Source: Penicillium oxalicum
Taxonomy: Eukaryota; Ascomycota; Eurotiomycetes; Eurotiales; Aspergillaceae
Assembly (NCBI RefSeq): GCF_001723175.1
Contig: NC_064651.1
Span: 682,001 to 746,000 of the forward strand
Reading direction: 5' to 3'
DNA length: 64,000 nt
Shown here: positions 34,101-45,743 of the stretch, one piece after another
Layout: each line of letters opens with the position of its first letter
Position numbering within the stretch: the stretch's first letter is position 1
Made by a program: the position numbers and the translations under genes
Notes under the pieces: model-generated
Told to the model about the DNA's origin: nothing
Databases searched by the model: none
Seen by the model: only the letters and a program-made list of their open reading frames with translations

Positions 34101-36048
34101 CTCTGTCGCAGCGACAGAAGGTGGGCGTCATTACTGGCGATATGCTGGTCGACGGAAAGCCACTGGGTCCCTCGTTCAAGCGAGACACTGGTTTTGCGAG
34201 CAGATGGACCTGCACGATGGCACTGCTACCATCAGAGAAGCTCTGGTGTTTTTCAGCCGTACTACGTCAGAACTCGGGCACGCCCATGAAGGAGAAACTG
34301 GCATACGTGGACACTGTCCTTGACCTACTCGATCTTCACGATTTACAGCATGCCATAATCTCTTCCCTGGGCGTTGAGCTCCGCAAACGCACGACCATTG
34401 GGGTGGAACTCGTGGCTAAGCCGTCCCTTCTTTTGTTCTTGGATGAGCCGACGAGTGGCTTGGACAGCCAGTCCTCATTCTCTATTATCCATTTTCTGAA
34501 ACGTCTCACCGCGGCGGGCCAGGCGATTGTCTGCACTATTCACCAGCCGAGCTCGGTTCTGTTTGAACAATTTGACATGGTGTTGGCATTGAATCCTGGC
34601 GGCAGGACCTTTTACTTTGGGGAGATTGCCCTGGCGGGCAGACCATCATCGACTACTTTGGTGCTCGTGGGGCGCACTGCCCACCACAGAAGAATGTGGC
34701 AGAGTTTATCCTCGAGACAGCCATCAAAGGCACTCAGCAAGCGGACGGTAGCTGGGTGGACTGGAACGCCGAGTGGCAGGCATCAGATGAGAATGCAGCT
34801 GTTATGACGGAGATTGATCGCGTCGCCCAAGCGGCAGCAGCAGCAGCCGCATCAAACGAAGTGGAAAACACCTCCTCAGGGCTGAACACTGAATACGCTG
34901 TGCCTGTATGGCTCCAAACAGCCATGCTTACACAGCGCATGTACCGGCATTATTGGCGGGACTCGTCCTACCTCTACGGCAAGTTGTTTACCTCGGTCAT
35001 TATTGGCGTCTTCAACGGGTTCACGTTCTGGCAGGCTGGGCAGAAGCAGTCCATTACCGACATGCAAGACGTCATGTTTTCATGCTTCATTCTGATCATC
35101 ATTCCATCCATCATCGTAAACGCCGTCCTTCCCAAGTTCTACTCTCATATGGCGCTGTGGCAAGCCCGCGAGCTTCCCTCGCGGATCTACGGCTGGGTGG
35201 CGTTTTGCACGGCGCAGATTCTCGCCGAGATTCCTTATGCCGTTATGGGTGCTGTCGTCTACTGGCTGCTCTGGTACTATCCTACTGGCCTTCCTGCCGA
35301 CAGTAGCACGGCTGGATACGTTTTTCTGATGACTGTGCTCTTCTTTCTCTATCAAGCCAGCCTAGGCCAATGGATCTGTGCCTGGGCTCCTAACTTTACC
35401 GTCATCAGTAATGTACTCGACATACCCTGAGGTTCAACGAATGTTCGAAGAAGACGCTGACTTGCCACGCAGATTCTGCCGACGTTCTTTGTGATCTTCT
35501 CTTTGTTCAGCGGAATTGTCCGCCCATACAGCGAAATGACAGCATTCTGGCGATATTGGCTGTACTACGCCACACCTTCGACCTACTGGGTCGGTGGCAT
35601 TCTCGCGGCTACTCTGCACGATAAAGCGGTTGTCTGTAGTCTCTCGGAGACAGCTCGCTTTTATTCGCCGCCAGGGCAAACGTGTGAGAGCTATGCCCGC
35701 GAGTTTGTCGACAGCGCCACAGGCTATCTTATGTCATCGGAGCAACTCCCGGACCTTGGTGCGGGTGAATGTGCCTACTGCCCATATTCGTTGGGCGATG
35801 ACTATCTTGCAACGTTGAATATTGCAGCGGCAGACAAATGGCCTTGCCTTGGGGTGTTCCTCGCGTTCTGCGTCAGTAACATGATGCTGGTGTATTTCTT
35901 TATCTACTGGTACGTATTTGAATTCTTATTTGCACCACGACACGGTTGAGAGGCTGACAGGTATGGCAGTATTCGCATTCGAGGATGGACTTTTGGGCTC
36001 AAGGGACTTTCGCGACTGGTCCAGGGGATCTTTAAAAGGCAGAACTAG
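31177..36048 (+). pseudogene. PDR-type ABC (ABCG) multidrug transporter with at least four indels
   Basis: Spliced exons: 31,177-31,285, 31,334-32,076, 32,140-32,387, 32,457-33,285, 33,356-33,421, 33,471-35,412, 35,473-35,909 and 35,961-36,048. The layout is NBD1-TMD1-NBD2-TMD2: Walker A GRPGSGCST and signature VSGGERKR in NBD1, GASGAGKST, LGVELRKRTT and LLFLDEPTSGLDS in NBD2, and the C-terminal end GIFKRQN. The family exports drugs or metabolites across the plasma membrane. Exon 6 is broken: two extra bases at about 33,846; one base missing at about 34,192 and one extra T at about 34,250 that cancel it, hiding the usual GFCEQMDLHDGTATIREAL; and one base missing at about 34,627, after FYFGEI. 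The rest is well conserved, so the damage is recent or is assembly error. The first intron (48 bp) is needed to skip an in-frame TGA. Confidence 0.85.
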
Positions 36049-38313
36049 GCCTGCGCGTGAATATTTCCCTCTTCGTCCCTACCGTCTCTTGTGTCTTTAC
36101 CACTCCTCGGAAGGCTGTGGCCAATGTGGCTTGTGTTCAAGATTGATCGTATCTTTACACACGTGAAAAGAGCCACGGCATTTGGCATATCCATACCATT
36201 AATCGATGTACAATAGTCACTTTGCATTTCTATCAATACTCACCAGATCTTTGCGGCTAGGTTCACGAGCGTTTCTTGGACAATGGAGATAAAAGAGAGC
36301 TATTTACGTAGTTACGGTCCCAGCAACGTAGGCCAGCCTGGCCACTCGAATACATTCCTTGTTACTCACAAGAAATTAAGCATAAATGTAGACTGTTCCA
36401 CGTCGAACCCAGTCGTGCATAGCAAAAAAGTGACCCGCAGCGCCTTCAGGATGTCAGTACATCTCCGAAACACGATTTAGAGCAACTGACCGAAGGACGG
36501 TACTTTCATTAGCGCTTTGACAATCACCACCAGTGAGCACATCACAGGAATGCCGAGTGGACGGATAATGCACGATGGGTCTCTCACTCCACCACTCCCC
36601 CACCGGATGATCCATCCTACCCCGGGAATCCACCTCGCTCGCCGGCGGAACGACATTGCCCACGAGCTTCGCATTGCCCCCGCGACTACCAGCACATGGA
36701 ACGAAAGCCTGGCCGTAATGGCAATAGCTGTTTTTCCGGTTTGGGGGGGGGGGGGGGGGGGGGGGAAGTGCCACAGGTTGAACATCGTAACGGATCCGTC
36801 GTGTTTCCCTCATGAGTCGGGTAATGAGCAGGCTAGTGAATGCAGAGAGGGGTCAATATCGTGTATAGACTGGCCAGCGGTCAGATCTGTACTTTCTGAG
36901 ATACGATACTTCTATTCCTTCCCCTGCAAATGAAAAGCGTTCGGGTAGGATCGATTCAGGTAGGATCAGGCCGGCAACAGGCAACTAGATTATCCTAATG
37001 GCTTTCACCGCCAAATAAATTGACAGTAGTCCCGGCACTGCAGGGCTCTCTCTTGAGGGTCACGAAGAAGCAATGCGCGTGTATGTAGGGGTCTCTGTTT
37101 TGGAAATCTATGCCCTGAAACGAACGTGGTGAGAGGAATGAGAGGTCATACGATTCGTCCACACTCCATCCGTCGCCGAGGGAGTCGTCACGGTTTCATC
37201 CACAAGACTAAGATGACTCAAGTCAAACGAGCAGGTCTGCTCCTGGAGTGAATGCTCTCGCGCAAGTCGGTTTAGAGGCAGGAAGTTGCGAGATTGAGTT
37301 CCATGGGCGACCAGTTGGTACCATCTAGAAAGAGGGATGCTGCCCCTTGCAAGTGACGTTGCGCCACGCGGCCGAGCTCTTGAAACCGTTCTGACATGCG
37401 AGAAATCACGACCGTACCAAGCAAGAACAGCCTCTGTGGAAGAGTGTACTTGGTTCAACGAAAGGGACTGGACTGGCAGACTGACGACTCGGTCAATGGA
37501 GTAATACTCAACTTCTTTTTCAATCATCCCTTGAAGATGCATCAGGTGCGATAGACAGGAAAGACATGTGGCAGGCAGCATCGGTCTGGTAAGAGCAAGT
37601 TATGGGGCATATAACTGCAGATATCTTTCGGGAGATTCGATATCAATCTAAAAAGGAAGCTTTTGGTCAGTCAATCGACAGTCCATCGTGGGATAATAGC
37701 CTTGGGAGCGGGCATGGTTAAGACTACCTCCATTTCCGAGCTCAACGAATGTAAGCCAGAAAGTAATTCTTAGAAGACAGCAGTAGCACACTTTATCCTC
37801 GTTATTTCATAACACATTCGGAGAAAAAACAAACAGAGTCGGATATTGCACCAACGACTAGAGAACAGTGAACGACTTGTCCCAAGCAACCTGCAGGTAA
37901 GCAGACAGGACAGACAGAAGCGAATCTGCTCATATGCAGCGTTTTGTTCTCCCCGTCAATCCACCAAAACTCGTCACGTGGCGTGACTTAGCGGTTCCTG
38001 ATTAACTCACGTAGGTCAAGTATACTCAAGGGCTTCAAATCCGAGTCTTCTTTTATTGAGACGTGGGAGCATGAGACCGAGTTCGGCTGACAACCCCGTG
38101 CGAATTTTAGCGGACTCTACGCTTTGGAGGAGAACCTTGTCTGTGTATATCAGGTACAAGTAGCGGTTACAAGATACTAAATAACAAGAAAGGGAAGACT
38201 CCCCCCCATTTTGCAAAGATCCATGGATTGATCTTGCTTGAAAACGTTCCTCGCTGCGTCACAATATATCTAAGGGTCATGTATTGGAAACATTTGTTCC
38301 CAGCAGTGATTTA
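36049..38313. other. Gene-poor region with a poly-G tract
   Basis: No supported gene. A run of 23 G's lies at 36,743-36,765 and creates artificial Pro-rich frames on the minus strand. A 157-codon minus frame at 37,108-37,581 has no recognisable domain and may be chance. At 37,974-37,989 GTCACGTGGCGTGAC contains an E-box-like CACGTG. Confidence 0.5.
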
Positions 38314-38400
38314 ACCCTCGATGGTGTAGTTGGATATCACGTTCGGCTGTAATGGATTCATATAACCGAAAGGTCACCGGCTCGATTCCGGTTCGAGGGA
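38314..38400 (+). tRNA. tRNA-Tyr (GTA) with 12-nt intron, probable
   Basis: The A box TGGTGTAGTTGG and B box GGCTCGATTCC are present. The anticodon stem TTCGG/CCGAA encloses loop C-T-GTA-A, a 12-nt intron (38,353-38,364) at the usual position after base 37, and A38. The T stem ACCGG/CCGGT is perfect. The acceptor stem pairs CCCTCG with CGAGGG, but the first pair is an A-A mismatch. A run of seven T's about 10 bases downstream fits a Pol III terminator. Anticodon GTA (38,349-38,351) follows T33 as it should. The weak first pair leaves some doubt about function. Confidence 0.7.
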
Positions 38401-39151
38401 ACATCGCGCTTTTTTTGCTTTAGCAAGCCCTCTCTTCCCCACCACCCCCAAGTTGAAAGCTATTTGTCGGACACTTATGGTCACCCTTGGCTAATTGATT
38501 TTCTTTTTTGTTCAAAGGAAAGGTCCGCTTCGCTGCGTTTCGGTCAGGTTTCCCGATCCCTTGCACTGCAATACACGATCACAAAAAGTGACAGGACTTC
38601 GGCGCTGTCGCAGCCTCCCCGGTCTTGGCGCTGATCAGGGACCCTACCTACATTTCGACCAAAAACCTTCAAAATCTACCATTTATTTTCGCATCTCTAT
38701 GTATTTCATTATCTCATGAAAAGATTGTTGTGGTTTCATAGGTGAAATCAAATTCATTCCGCTGGCTCAAAGACCAGTCTTCATCGACAAATTAAGTAGG
38801 TACATTAAAACGTTACTGGGTGGCCACAACGGACATACTATACTGTACACTCTCCGCATTCCCCATTCTTAAAAGCATGCCCTTCTATAGGTGCCTCCAA
38901 TCCCATCATAACACGACACGAAACGCCTTCAAAAACGGCTATTAATCAAAAGAACAAAAAGGTGATAACCCACTTTTGCTCGGTCACCAAATCAACAGCG
39001 TTCAGGCCAGAAACTTCAAGCCCAAACATGAAATAGAAGAAACAAAGAAGCAAGGCGCAGTCAAAGGACCCCACGGCAAAAATCAAGCAATCAAACGAGT
39101 CAATGCAGCTTGGCTGTCCTGAGGGGAAGAGGAAGGGGGGTCACATAACCG
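38401..39151. other. Intergenic region downstream of the tRNA and erg25
   Basis: Holds the Pol III terminator at about 38,410-38,416 and presumably the 3' UTR of erg25 on the minus strand. No other gene seen. Confidence 0.6.
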
Positions 39152-40330
39152 TTACTGGGCCTTCTTGGTGGATGCCGGGTTACCACGGCGGCGCTTCAGC
39201 GCCTCGGGAGTGTACTCGGTGTCCAGAACGTAGTCCCACCAGCGGAAGCTGCTCGCATAGTTGCCAATGAATTTCTCGTGGTGGAGGTCGTGGTGGTCTG
39301 CGCCGGCCCAGAAAGGCAGGAAGTGGTGCAGACTCCAAGGGAACTCGTAGCCACTGTGCGCGTCGATAGCCTGAGCCAGTCGAAGGATGATCCACACGTA
39401 CATGGTGAGAATGTGCAGGTCACCGGTGATGGCACACCAGATGATGGGACAGCTCACGGTTCCGAAGCCGAGGATCATCACTTCAATTGGAGAAGCATAC
39501 TCAGCCGCCAAGCCGAATGGAGCGGAATACTGGTGGTGGATCTTGTGGATCGCCTTGTAGAGAGGTCCGTAGTGGAGAGCGCGATGAAACCAGTAGTGCC
39601 AGGCATCCTCCATAACAAAGAAGATCGCAATTTGATAAGCCATCGTGAGGACGGAGGGGAAAGGAACGGAAGTTGAGAGTCCGAAGAATTGGGCCATGGG
39701 GTGGAAGAGCCTGGATAGGAGTCAAACTGTTAGATCGCCGCCCACTTTCAATGAAAAAAGCCCAGGATACACGAAAAACGGGCAAGGCTTACCAAATCTG
39801 AGGAAGCTCGACGGTGACGTGACTCAGTAGAACCCATTTGGCACAATCCCACTGCTCACGTACAGAGGGGATCTTGTTCTGGAGGGAGATATCTGTCAGC
39901 ATACCGTCACCAAAGAGGGGTGGTCTCTGAATCAAGTACGAGTGACCGTCTGGCGCTGGGCACACTTACGCCTTGAATCTTGTATTGCTTGAACAGGCCC
40001 AGGCTGTCGATGATGAACCAGGGCAGGGAACGACCGAAATAGACAATTTCGTGCATCGCGAAAGACATGATCCCGGTAGCCAGGACATCATTTTGCATCC
40101 AGGCGTACCACGCCGCCCAAAGTCGTTCGGCGACATTCAAATTGGTGTTGTAGTTGCTAATCTCCTGGTATTGGCCCCAGTAGGTGGCCGCGGGGGCGAA
40201 AGTCGAATTCCTACATTCGCAACAAGCAAGTTAATACCCACCAGGCAAAAATTTGGAGGCGTGGAAGCTAAAGACTTGTAACAACGGCGGATAGGTCGCA
40301 GTCTTTCTTCGCAGAACCGATCACTTACAT
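39152..40330 (-). CDS. erg25: C-4 methylsterol oxidase
   Basis: Exons 40,330-40,329, 40,210-39,970, 39,878-39,793 and 39,710-39,152 give 295 residues. Intron 1 splits the start codon (AT|G), yielding an MNSTF start typical of the family. The fatty acid hydroxylase/sterol desaturase core has three His boxes: HRALH (152-156), HKIHH (165-169) and HHDLHH (249-254), which bind the di-iron centre. Hydrophobic segments before and between the boxes fit an ER membrane enzyme. It oxidises the C-4 methyl group of 4,4-dimethylzymosterol-type intermediates with Erg26 and Erg27 in ergosterol synthesis. Length agrees with fungal Erg25 (about 295-310). No ER retrieval signal was judged certain; the tail reads NPASTKKAQ. 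It is transcribed away from nca2 across about 1.5 kb. Confidence 0.93.
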
Positions 40331-41860
40331 TTTGTGGTTCCTCTCAGGAGAAAATGTCGGCAGACCCTTCTTGCACGGAGACAGTCTCAAAATGAAAAAG
40401 CCGCCGCAGGAATGCCCGATTCAGCAAGCCGGTCGTGGTGAAAGGGCAAGTAAAAGGAAAAAGTCAGGCGAGTACTGAGACAAAAAGAAGTGTCACAGTG
40501 ACTGGTTGTGAGAGGAAAGGGAAGAAAAGGGAGGCGGTGCCAGTAAATAACCTTCTCCGTTCGGTGGGCAGGGGAAGCCAGTCCCGAAGTGGCGAGATCC
40601 TCTCTGGTGCTCTTCTGGTCTCCGGCTCTGCTCCATTCCATTTCGTGTTCTTATTTTTATTTTATTTTTCTTTTCTCTTTTTGTCTCCAGTCCTGCGTCT
40701 CCGTCGCTTCTCTTTGGGTGGTTCCCCTGACCCGCAAGGGTAGTTTGACTGCTTTGCACTGCTCAGCTTATGTAATAAGGGTAAGGCCACCTTCCAGCCG
40801 ATGGCTATCCGGATCCCGAGAGACCCACTACAACAAATCAAATGGGCCGATGCGGACTTTGTGAGTCCGCTGATTGGTTTTCAATTTCCAGGCCAGATCT
40901 TGACTGGATGCAGTACAGTAGCACGATCATGTACTGTACTGGAAACAGGGCAAGCCCCCCGACTAAAATTGAACACTCATTGGGAATACATGTAATGAAG
41001 CAACTTGATATTGCCTTGTCAGTCAACAAATCTCTATTTTTGGGCATCATGATTGGAGTGTTCAGTCGGCCGGATCATGCCATTCGAGAGTATCCGCTGG
41101 CAGCTTAACACTGTTCAACATCTGGGGACAGCCCACCGCGAATTTTACACATAGGCTATGGAGGAACTATAGGATAGAACGCGCGGATGAACCCTGACCG
41201 CATGATTCATGCCCCCGGACGCCGTCAATCGGTCCACAGAAGCTCAGTTCATACAGTACTTCATAAGTTCATAGGCAGTACGTACTAAGTTACGTTTAAT
41301 TTATGTTCTAGGTACGTAGGCCTCGATGCACTTGAGCGGCAATTCTGATACGCAGAAACCCCTTGTGAAGGACAAAGAATGGTACGTGTGTGTCGTTTCA
41401 TATCTAGCTTATTAGCTGCTATGTAGTTGTTAGCTACGCGGCGACAGAAATCAGCAAATTACATATGGACGGCCCCTGGTCCCAATGTGATACTGTAGCC
41501 GTGCCGGAGTCTCGGTTGGGGCCCTTGGGCGTATGCCGAAAGACTGGAGCGTACGGTGTAGGTTGGAGTACGTGCCGACGCGGCCAATAAAGCCAAGATC
41601 GCACAGGGCCAGCCGTCGGGTTTGTCGTATTTGACAGTCCGACAGTCCGATGCCGCCGTGAGACTCTGTTTGCTCTGTTTGCAGTATTTCATGACGACAT
41701 ATGATTATGCGCCCATTGCGCCGTCAAAACAAAGCTAGTAGTTGAGTAGCCACTAGCCACTAGCCACCGAGCCAGTACCTGAGCTCCAGTGAAGGACTGA
41801 ATGTTGATGTGACGGTCGAGGCCCCTCCTCCCTCTTCAGTTCGACAGCCCGTCTGGTGCC
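40331..41860. other. Shared upstream region of erg25 and nca2
   Basis: About 1.5 kb between divergent start codons. Pyrimidine-rich tracts near 40,640-40,690 and direct repeats such as GTTCATA/GTTCATAG near 41,250-41,270 and CCACTAGCCACTAGCCACC near 41,750 are visible. No coding region is supported. Confidence 0.5.
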
Positions 41861-44010
41861 ATGTCGATTGTCCAGGAGTGAGTCTCCATGGTCGGATCGT
41901 GCTTCATCCAATGCCGATTTCGAAAATTCCTTTGATCTTTCTTCTCCGCTGCCATTTCACTGACGCGATTTGCATCCTTCCAGAACGGCCTGTGCCGTGA
42001 ATGGCCAGCTCGATCTATGGCAACAACAGGTTGCCTCCTCGTCGGAGGCGCTCATCTACGCCGAGGACGCCCCCCCTCTGCCTGTTCGGCACTTGCAGAA
42101 TGTCATCGGCGCCATCTCGGTGACTTCCACGACCCAGCCTTTTCTGTCACCCAAGCGTCTGGTGAATTTGCTGGAGGAACCCACCCTGATCCGCCCATGG
42201 TCAGCCTTCGCAGAGCTTCGTGCAGAAACAGAGCAGTCGGAAAGTGAGGCGGTATCAAATCACTTGTGGTTGGTAGCAGCCAAGGCGGCCGTTCAAGCTT
42301 CAGGCTTGGTGATGCAATCGCTGCTAGACCAGACCCTCCAGTTACAGGAAGAGACATGCTACTGGAATGAAGTGCTCGGGTCGTCTTGGAATAGCGGTAT
42401 CTACGCCGCTCAAACAGCACCCGTACGACTCTGGCACTGGTCCCGAGACCTACCCTCTCTACGGGATGCATCCTCAAGGACACTCTCTGAGTCCCTCGTA
42501 GCTCGATGGGCGCAATTCTATCAAATTGCCCGGCGAAGCGTCTCCGAATACCCCGTCCCCCTTAGTTGGGCCTCTCCCATCCGGTCCTGTCGCTCAGAGG
42601 CTCGTCGGAAGAGAGACCGCTTGTTGGCCATGACGGATATTCACACCAGCAGCCTGGGTCTACTTATGGAAACTATGCACTCCTTCCAAGTCGATGAATT
42701 TGCCGTCAATCACTATCGAGCATCGCACAACCCATGGCAAGAAACGGTGTGCCGTCTTGTTATCCTCACTGAAGCCGTCGTTCGTCAAGCAGCTGAACAT
42801 TCGAATCTCACTGGGTTTGAGGAGCAAGTATTTGCTGCTGTCAAAGAGGAGAGGTCGAGCATGCACATGCTGGACAGAGACTTTTCCTCGATGCAGGCCC
42901 CGACGGACTTGATTCAACGTCTACTGACAATCCTGCGCGACCACCTCCCATCTCATACGTCCTCGGTGACCTCTTTCATCACTTCACATGGGCGACCATC
43001 GCGGCTGGTCCGATATTGGATCCCCGTGACCCTGGTGCTCATGTCCAGCAGTGCGTCGTTGAAATTCCTGGCCCGCCGGCAGGATGAGATTCTGCAGTGG
43101 GTCGCCAATTTGGGCGCGACGATCATCGACTTTGGTCGCAATTGGGTGGTTGAGCCCATTCATAAACTCATCGGAACTATCCGTCATGATGAGAAGAGTG
43201 AGATTGCCCTCATGAGCAAGAACAGCTTGGTAGCCGACAGAGCCAGTCTCGAGCGCATGGTCCTTGATTTTGTTCGAGATCGTCCCGACACGAGCCAGGG
43301 ATCGCCATCCGCTCAAGACATGGCAGCCATCACGAACGCGGTCAAAGAAGGGGATCTCACCCCGGTGCTGAAAGCCTATGAGCGAGATCTTCGTACACCC
43401 TTTGTTGGCACCGTTAGGGGAGATTTGGTGCGCGCACTGTTGATCCAGATTCAGAAGACCAAGGTCGACGTCGAAATCGCCATGAGTGGTATTGATGCTC
43501 TGTTGAAGAGCCAAGAGCTTGTCTTTGGGTAAGGAAATTCCTCTTCTGCACCTTCGGTGCGACTCGCACGGTCTGACGCGTTTGACATCCAGCTTTGTTG
43601 GCTTGACTCCGGGTATCATGGTCACGTATGCTTCCATCCGTTGGATGGCCGGGCTTTTCGGCAGCCGCCGTGGGCTGCGAATGGGCAGGAAGCGCCATGA
43701 CGTTCGCCGCGGGCTTCGGTAAGTTCAATCAGTCACTGCTGACAAAAGAGTCATGTGGACTAACCCGGGAAAAAGTAACGTCACACGAGTCCTCACCTCT
43801 GTTCGATCGTCTGAAGGTATCATGTCCTACCACGAATCGGGGCGACTCATTTGCGAAGCGGAAGCCTTGCTCCAAAAGATCAAACAGGTCTTGAGTGGGG
43901 TGCAGTACCAAGAGTTCAGAGAAGATATTCAAGATTTACTTGACACGGACAGCGGCGTTGACAAACAGTTACGCGTAGTAGAGAGAATGAGGTGGACATA
44001 CTTTCAGTGA
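41861..44010 (+). CDS. nca2: NCA2-family mitochondrial protein
   Basis: Exons 41,861-41,877, 41,984-43,528, 43,593-43,718 and 43,776-44,010 give 640 residues. The first exon encodes only five full codons (MSIVQ) and is joined to TACAVNGQLDLWQQQ. The C-terminal half carries the NCA2 pattern: WIPVTLVLMSSSASLKFL as a membrane segment, VVEPIHKLIGTIRHDE, LLIQIQKTKVDVEIAMSGID, then FVGLTPGIMVTYASIRWM as a second hydrophobic segment. In yeast Nca2 acts with Nca3 on expression of the mitochondrial Atp6/Atp8 mRNAs; it is expected in the mitochondrial membrane. Length fits the family (about 600-660). All junctions are in frame and no defect was seen. Upstream region is shared with erg25. Confidence 0.9.
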
Positions 44011-44938
44011 AAAGTGAAGATGGATACGGCCTGACGAAACCATAACATATCCTTGTCTCTTTTGTATTGGCAGAAGAAAAAAAAAGGAAGTGGGCTTCCT
44101 TACTCTCTGCTAGCCCACCTTTAGTGATGTTTTTAGCATGGGCATCAGTTTCAATCTACCCACTCAGCGCGAGCCTTGAGGCCACGGCTTCCTGCCAGTT
44201 GCGGCCTGTACTTGTGCACGAGATTCCTGACTGGCTTTCTCCATGATGTGGGTGTGGAGTCTCATGAACCATGGACTAAGCTTGCCAGTAGTACTGCTTG
44301 CTCTTCCTGCGCTTAGTCTCTTCAAGAATGTTCCCTGCCTACTCCCTCTAAGCAGCCTTCACCTCCAGGCCACTGTCCACGGACCGAGGGCGTCGTGTCA
44401 CGGGTGACCTCGACACGGCTTACATAACACGACGGTCGATCTCCGATCCCGTGGACGAAGAGGCCAACGCCCGCATGAGCGGCAGTACTGGACCGTCATC
44501 ACTCCGCTCGGTGATAACCAACTTTAGCCTTCGATCCGCCCCTCCCTCTCCTTTCCCCACCCCTTCTTTTTTATGTTCCAGATAGTCGAGGCCTAACAAC
44601 GAGTCTCTTCATTACTTCGCCATTCGACTATCCAACGAGTTGCCTCTCTGAGTCGCCGATCGAGGACTCCCGAACTCTAAGCGGCTGAACCCTGCGCTCC
44701 CTGAGTTGCAGCTACCAGGCGACAGCAAGACTGTCCCAATCGACCGGGGTGTTTGCGATTTCGCCGAGGCGACCTTACATCAAGCCATCTTCCTCAATAC
44801 CCTTCCGAAACCTAAAGTGAAACACTGCAGCGAACCCGTGTTTGACACATCCTGTGACCTGACTGGAACTGGTCAACCTTCTCCTATTCGAGCAGCCGTC
44901 ACCAACATCTACCAAACAAAGAATCCACCACTTCCATC
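44011..44938. other. nca2 3' side and sec4 5' region
   Basis: No gene seen. It is pyrimidine-rich before the sec4 start (CCTCCCTCTCCTTTCC near 44,540), usual for a fungal promoter or 5' UTR. An 88-codon frame at 44,706-44,972 only overlaps the sec4 start and has no domain. Confidence 0.6.
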
Positions 44939-45743
44939 ATGGCTGGCACACGGAACTATGATTTCCTGGTAAGACGATTGGATCCCCACGCTACTTTTTG
45001 TGAACAGCCAGCTCACGAAACTCATCTTCGTGATAGATCAAGTTGCTGTTGATCGGTGACTCCGGCGTGGGCAAATCATGCTGTTTGCTGCGCTTCAGCG
45101 AAGACTCATTTACCCCCTCCTTCATCACAACCATCGGCATTGACTTCAAGATCCGCACAATCGAACTCGATGGCAAGAGGGTGAAGCTGCAGATCTGGGA
45201 TACCGCTGGCCAGGAACGCTTTCGAACAATCACCACTGCCTACTACCGAGGCGCGATGGGCATTCTCTTGGTCTACGACGTAACTGACGAGAAATCGTTC
45301 CAGAGTACGTATTGGAATCGCAAAATGTCGGCTACTTGGTGCTGCTAAATGGCAGCACATAGCCTCGACCTTTTCTTGGTCGCATTTCTAATCTTAATTG
45401 ACACTTCTGACATCCGGATACAGACATTCGTACATGGTTTTCAAACGTCGAGCAACACGCCAGCGAGGGTGTTCACAAGATCCTTATCGGGAACAAGTGT
45501 GACTGGGAGGAGAAGCGGGCCGTCTCTACTGAGCAGGGCCAGCAGTTGGCCGACGAACTGGGCATTCCGTTCCTGGAGGTCTCTGCCAAGAACAACATCA
45601 ACATCGAGAAGGCCTTCTACAGCCTGGCATCCGATATCAAGAAGGGCATGGACACCTCCAAGACCGAGCACACTGGGCCTTCGGGTGTACCCATAGATCA
45701 AGGATCTGGGTTGAACGGTAGCTCCGGAGGAAAATGCTGCTAG
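44939..45743 (+). CDS. sec4: Rab GTPase of the Sec4/Rab8 group
   Basis: Exons 44,939-44,968, 45,037-45,304 and 45,424-45,743 give 205 residues. All five G motifs are present: P-loop GDSGVGKS (17-24), effector [29 protein letters not shown] and SAKNN. The tail SSGGKCC ends in two cysteines for geranylgeranylation. The effector and switch sequences ([19 protein letters not shown]) are those of Sec4/Rab8 GTPases, which bring post-Golgi vesicles to the exocyst at growth sites; the Aspergillus name is srgA. Transcription is from the plus strand, between nca2 and afg2. The length is normal and the gene appears intact. Confidence 0.95.

Noticed and set aside
36477..36813. Pro-rich minus-strand proteins
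   Set aside because: Created by the 23-base poly-G tract; no other coding signal.
37108..37581. 157-codon minus-strand frame
   Set aside because: No recognisable domain, no supporting splice or start context; too weak to call a gene.
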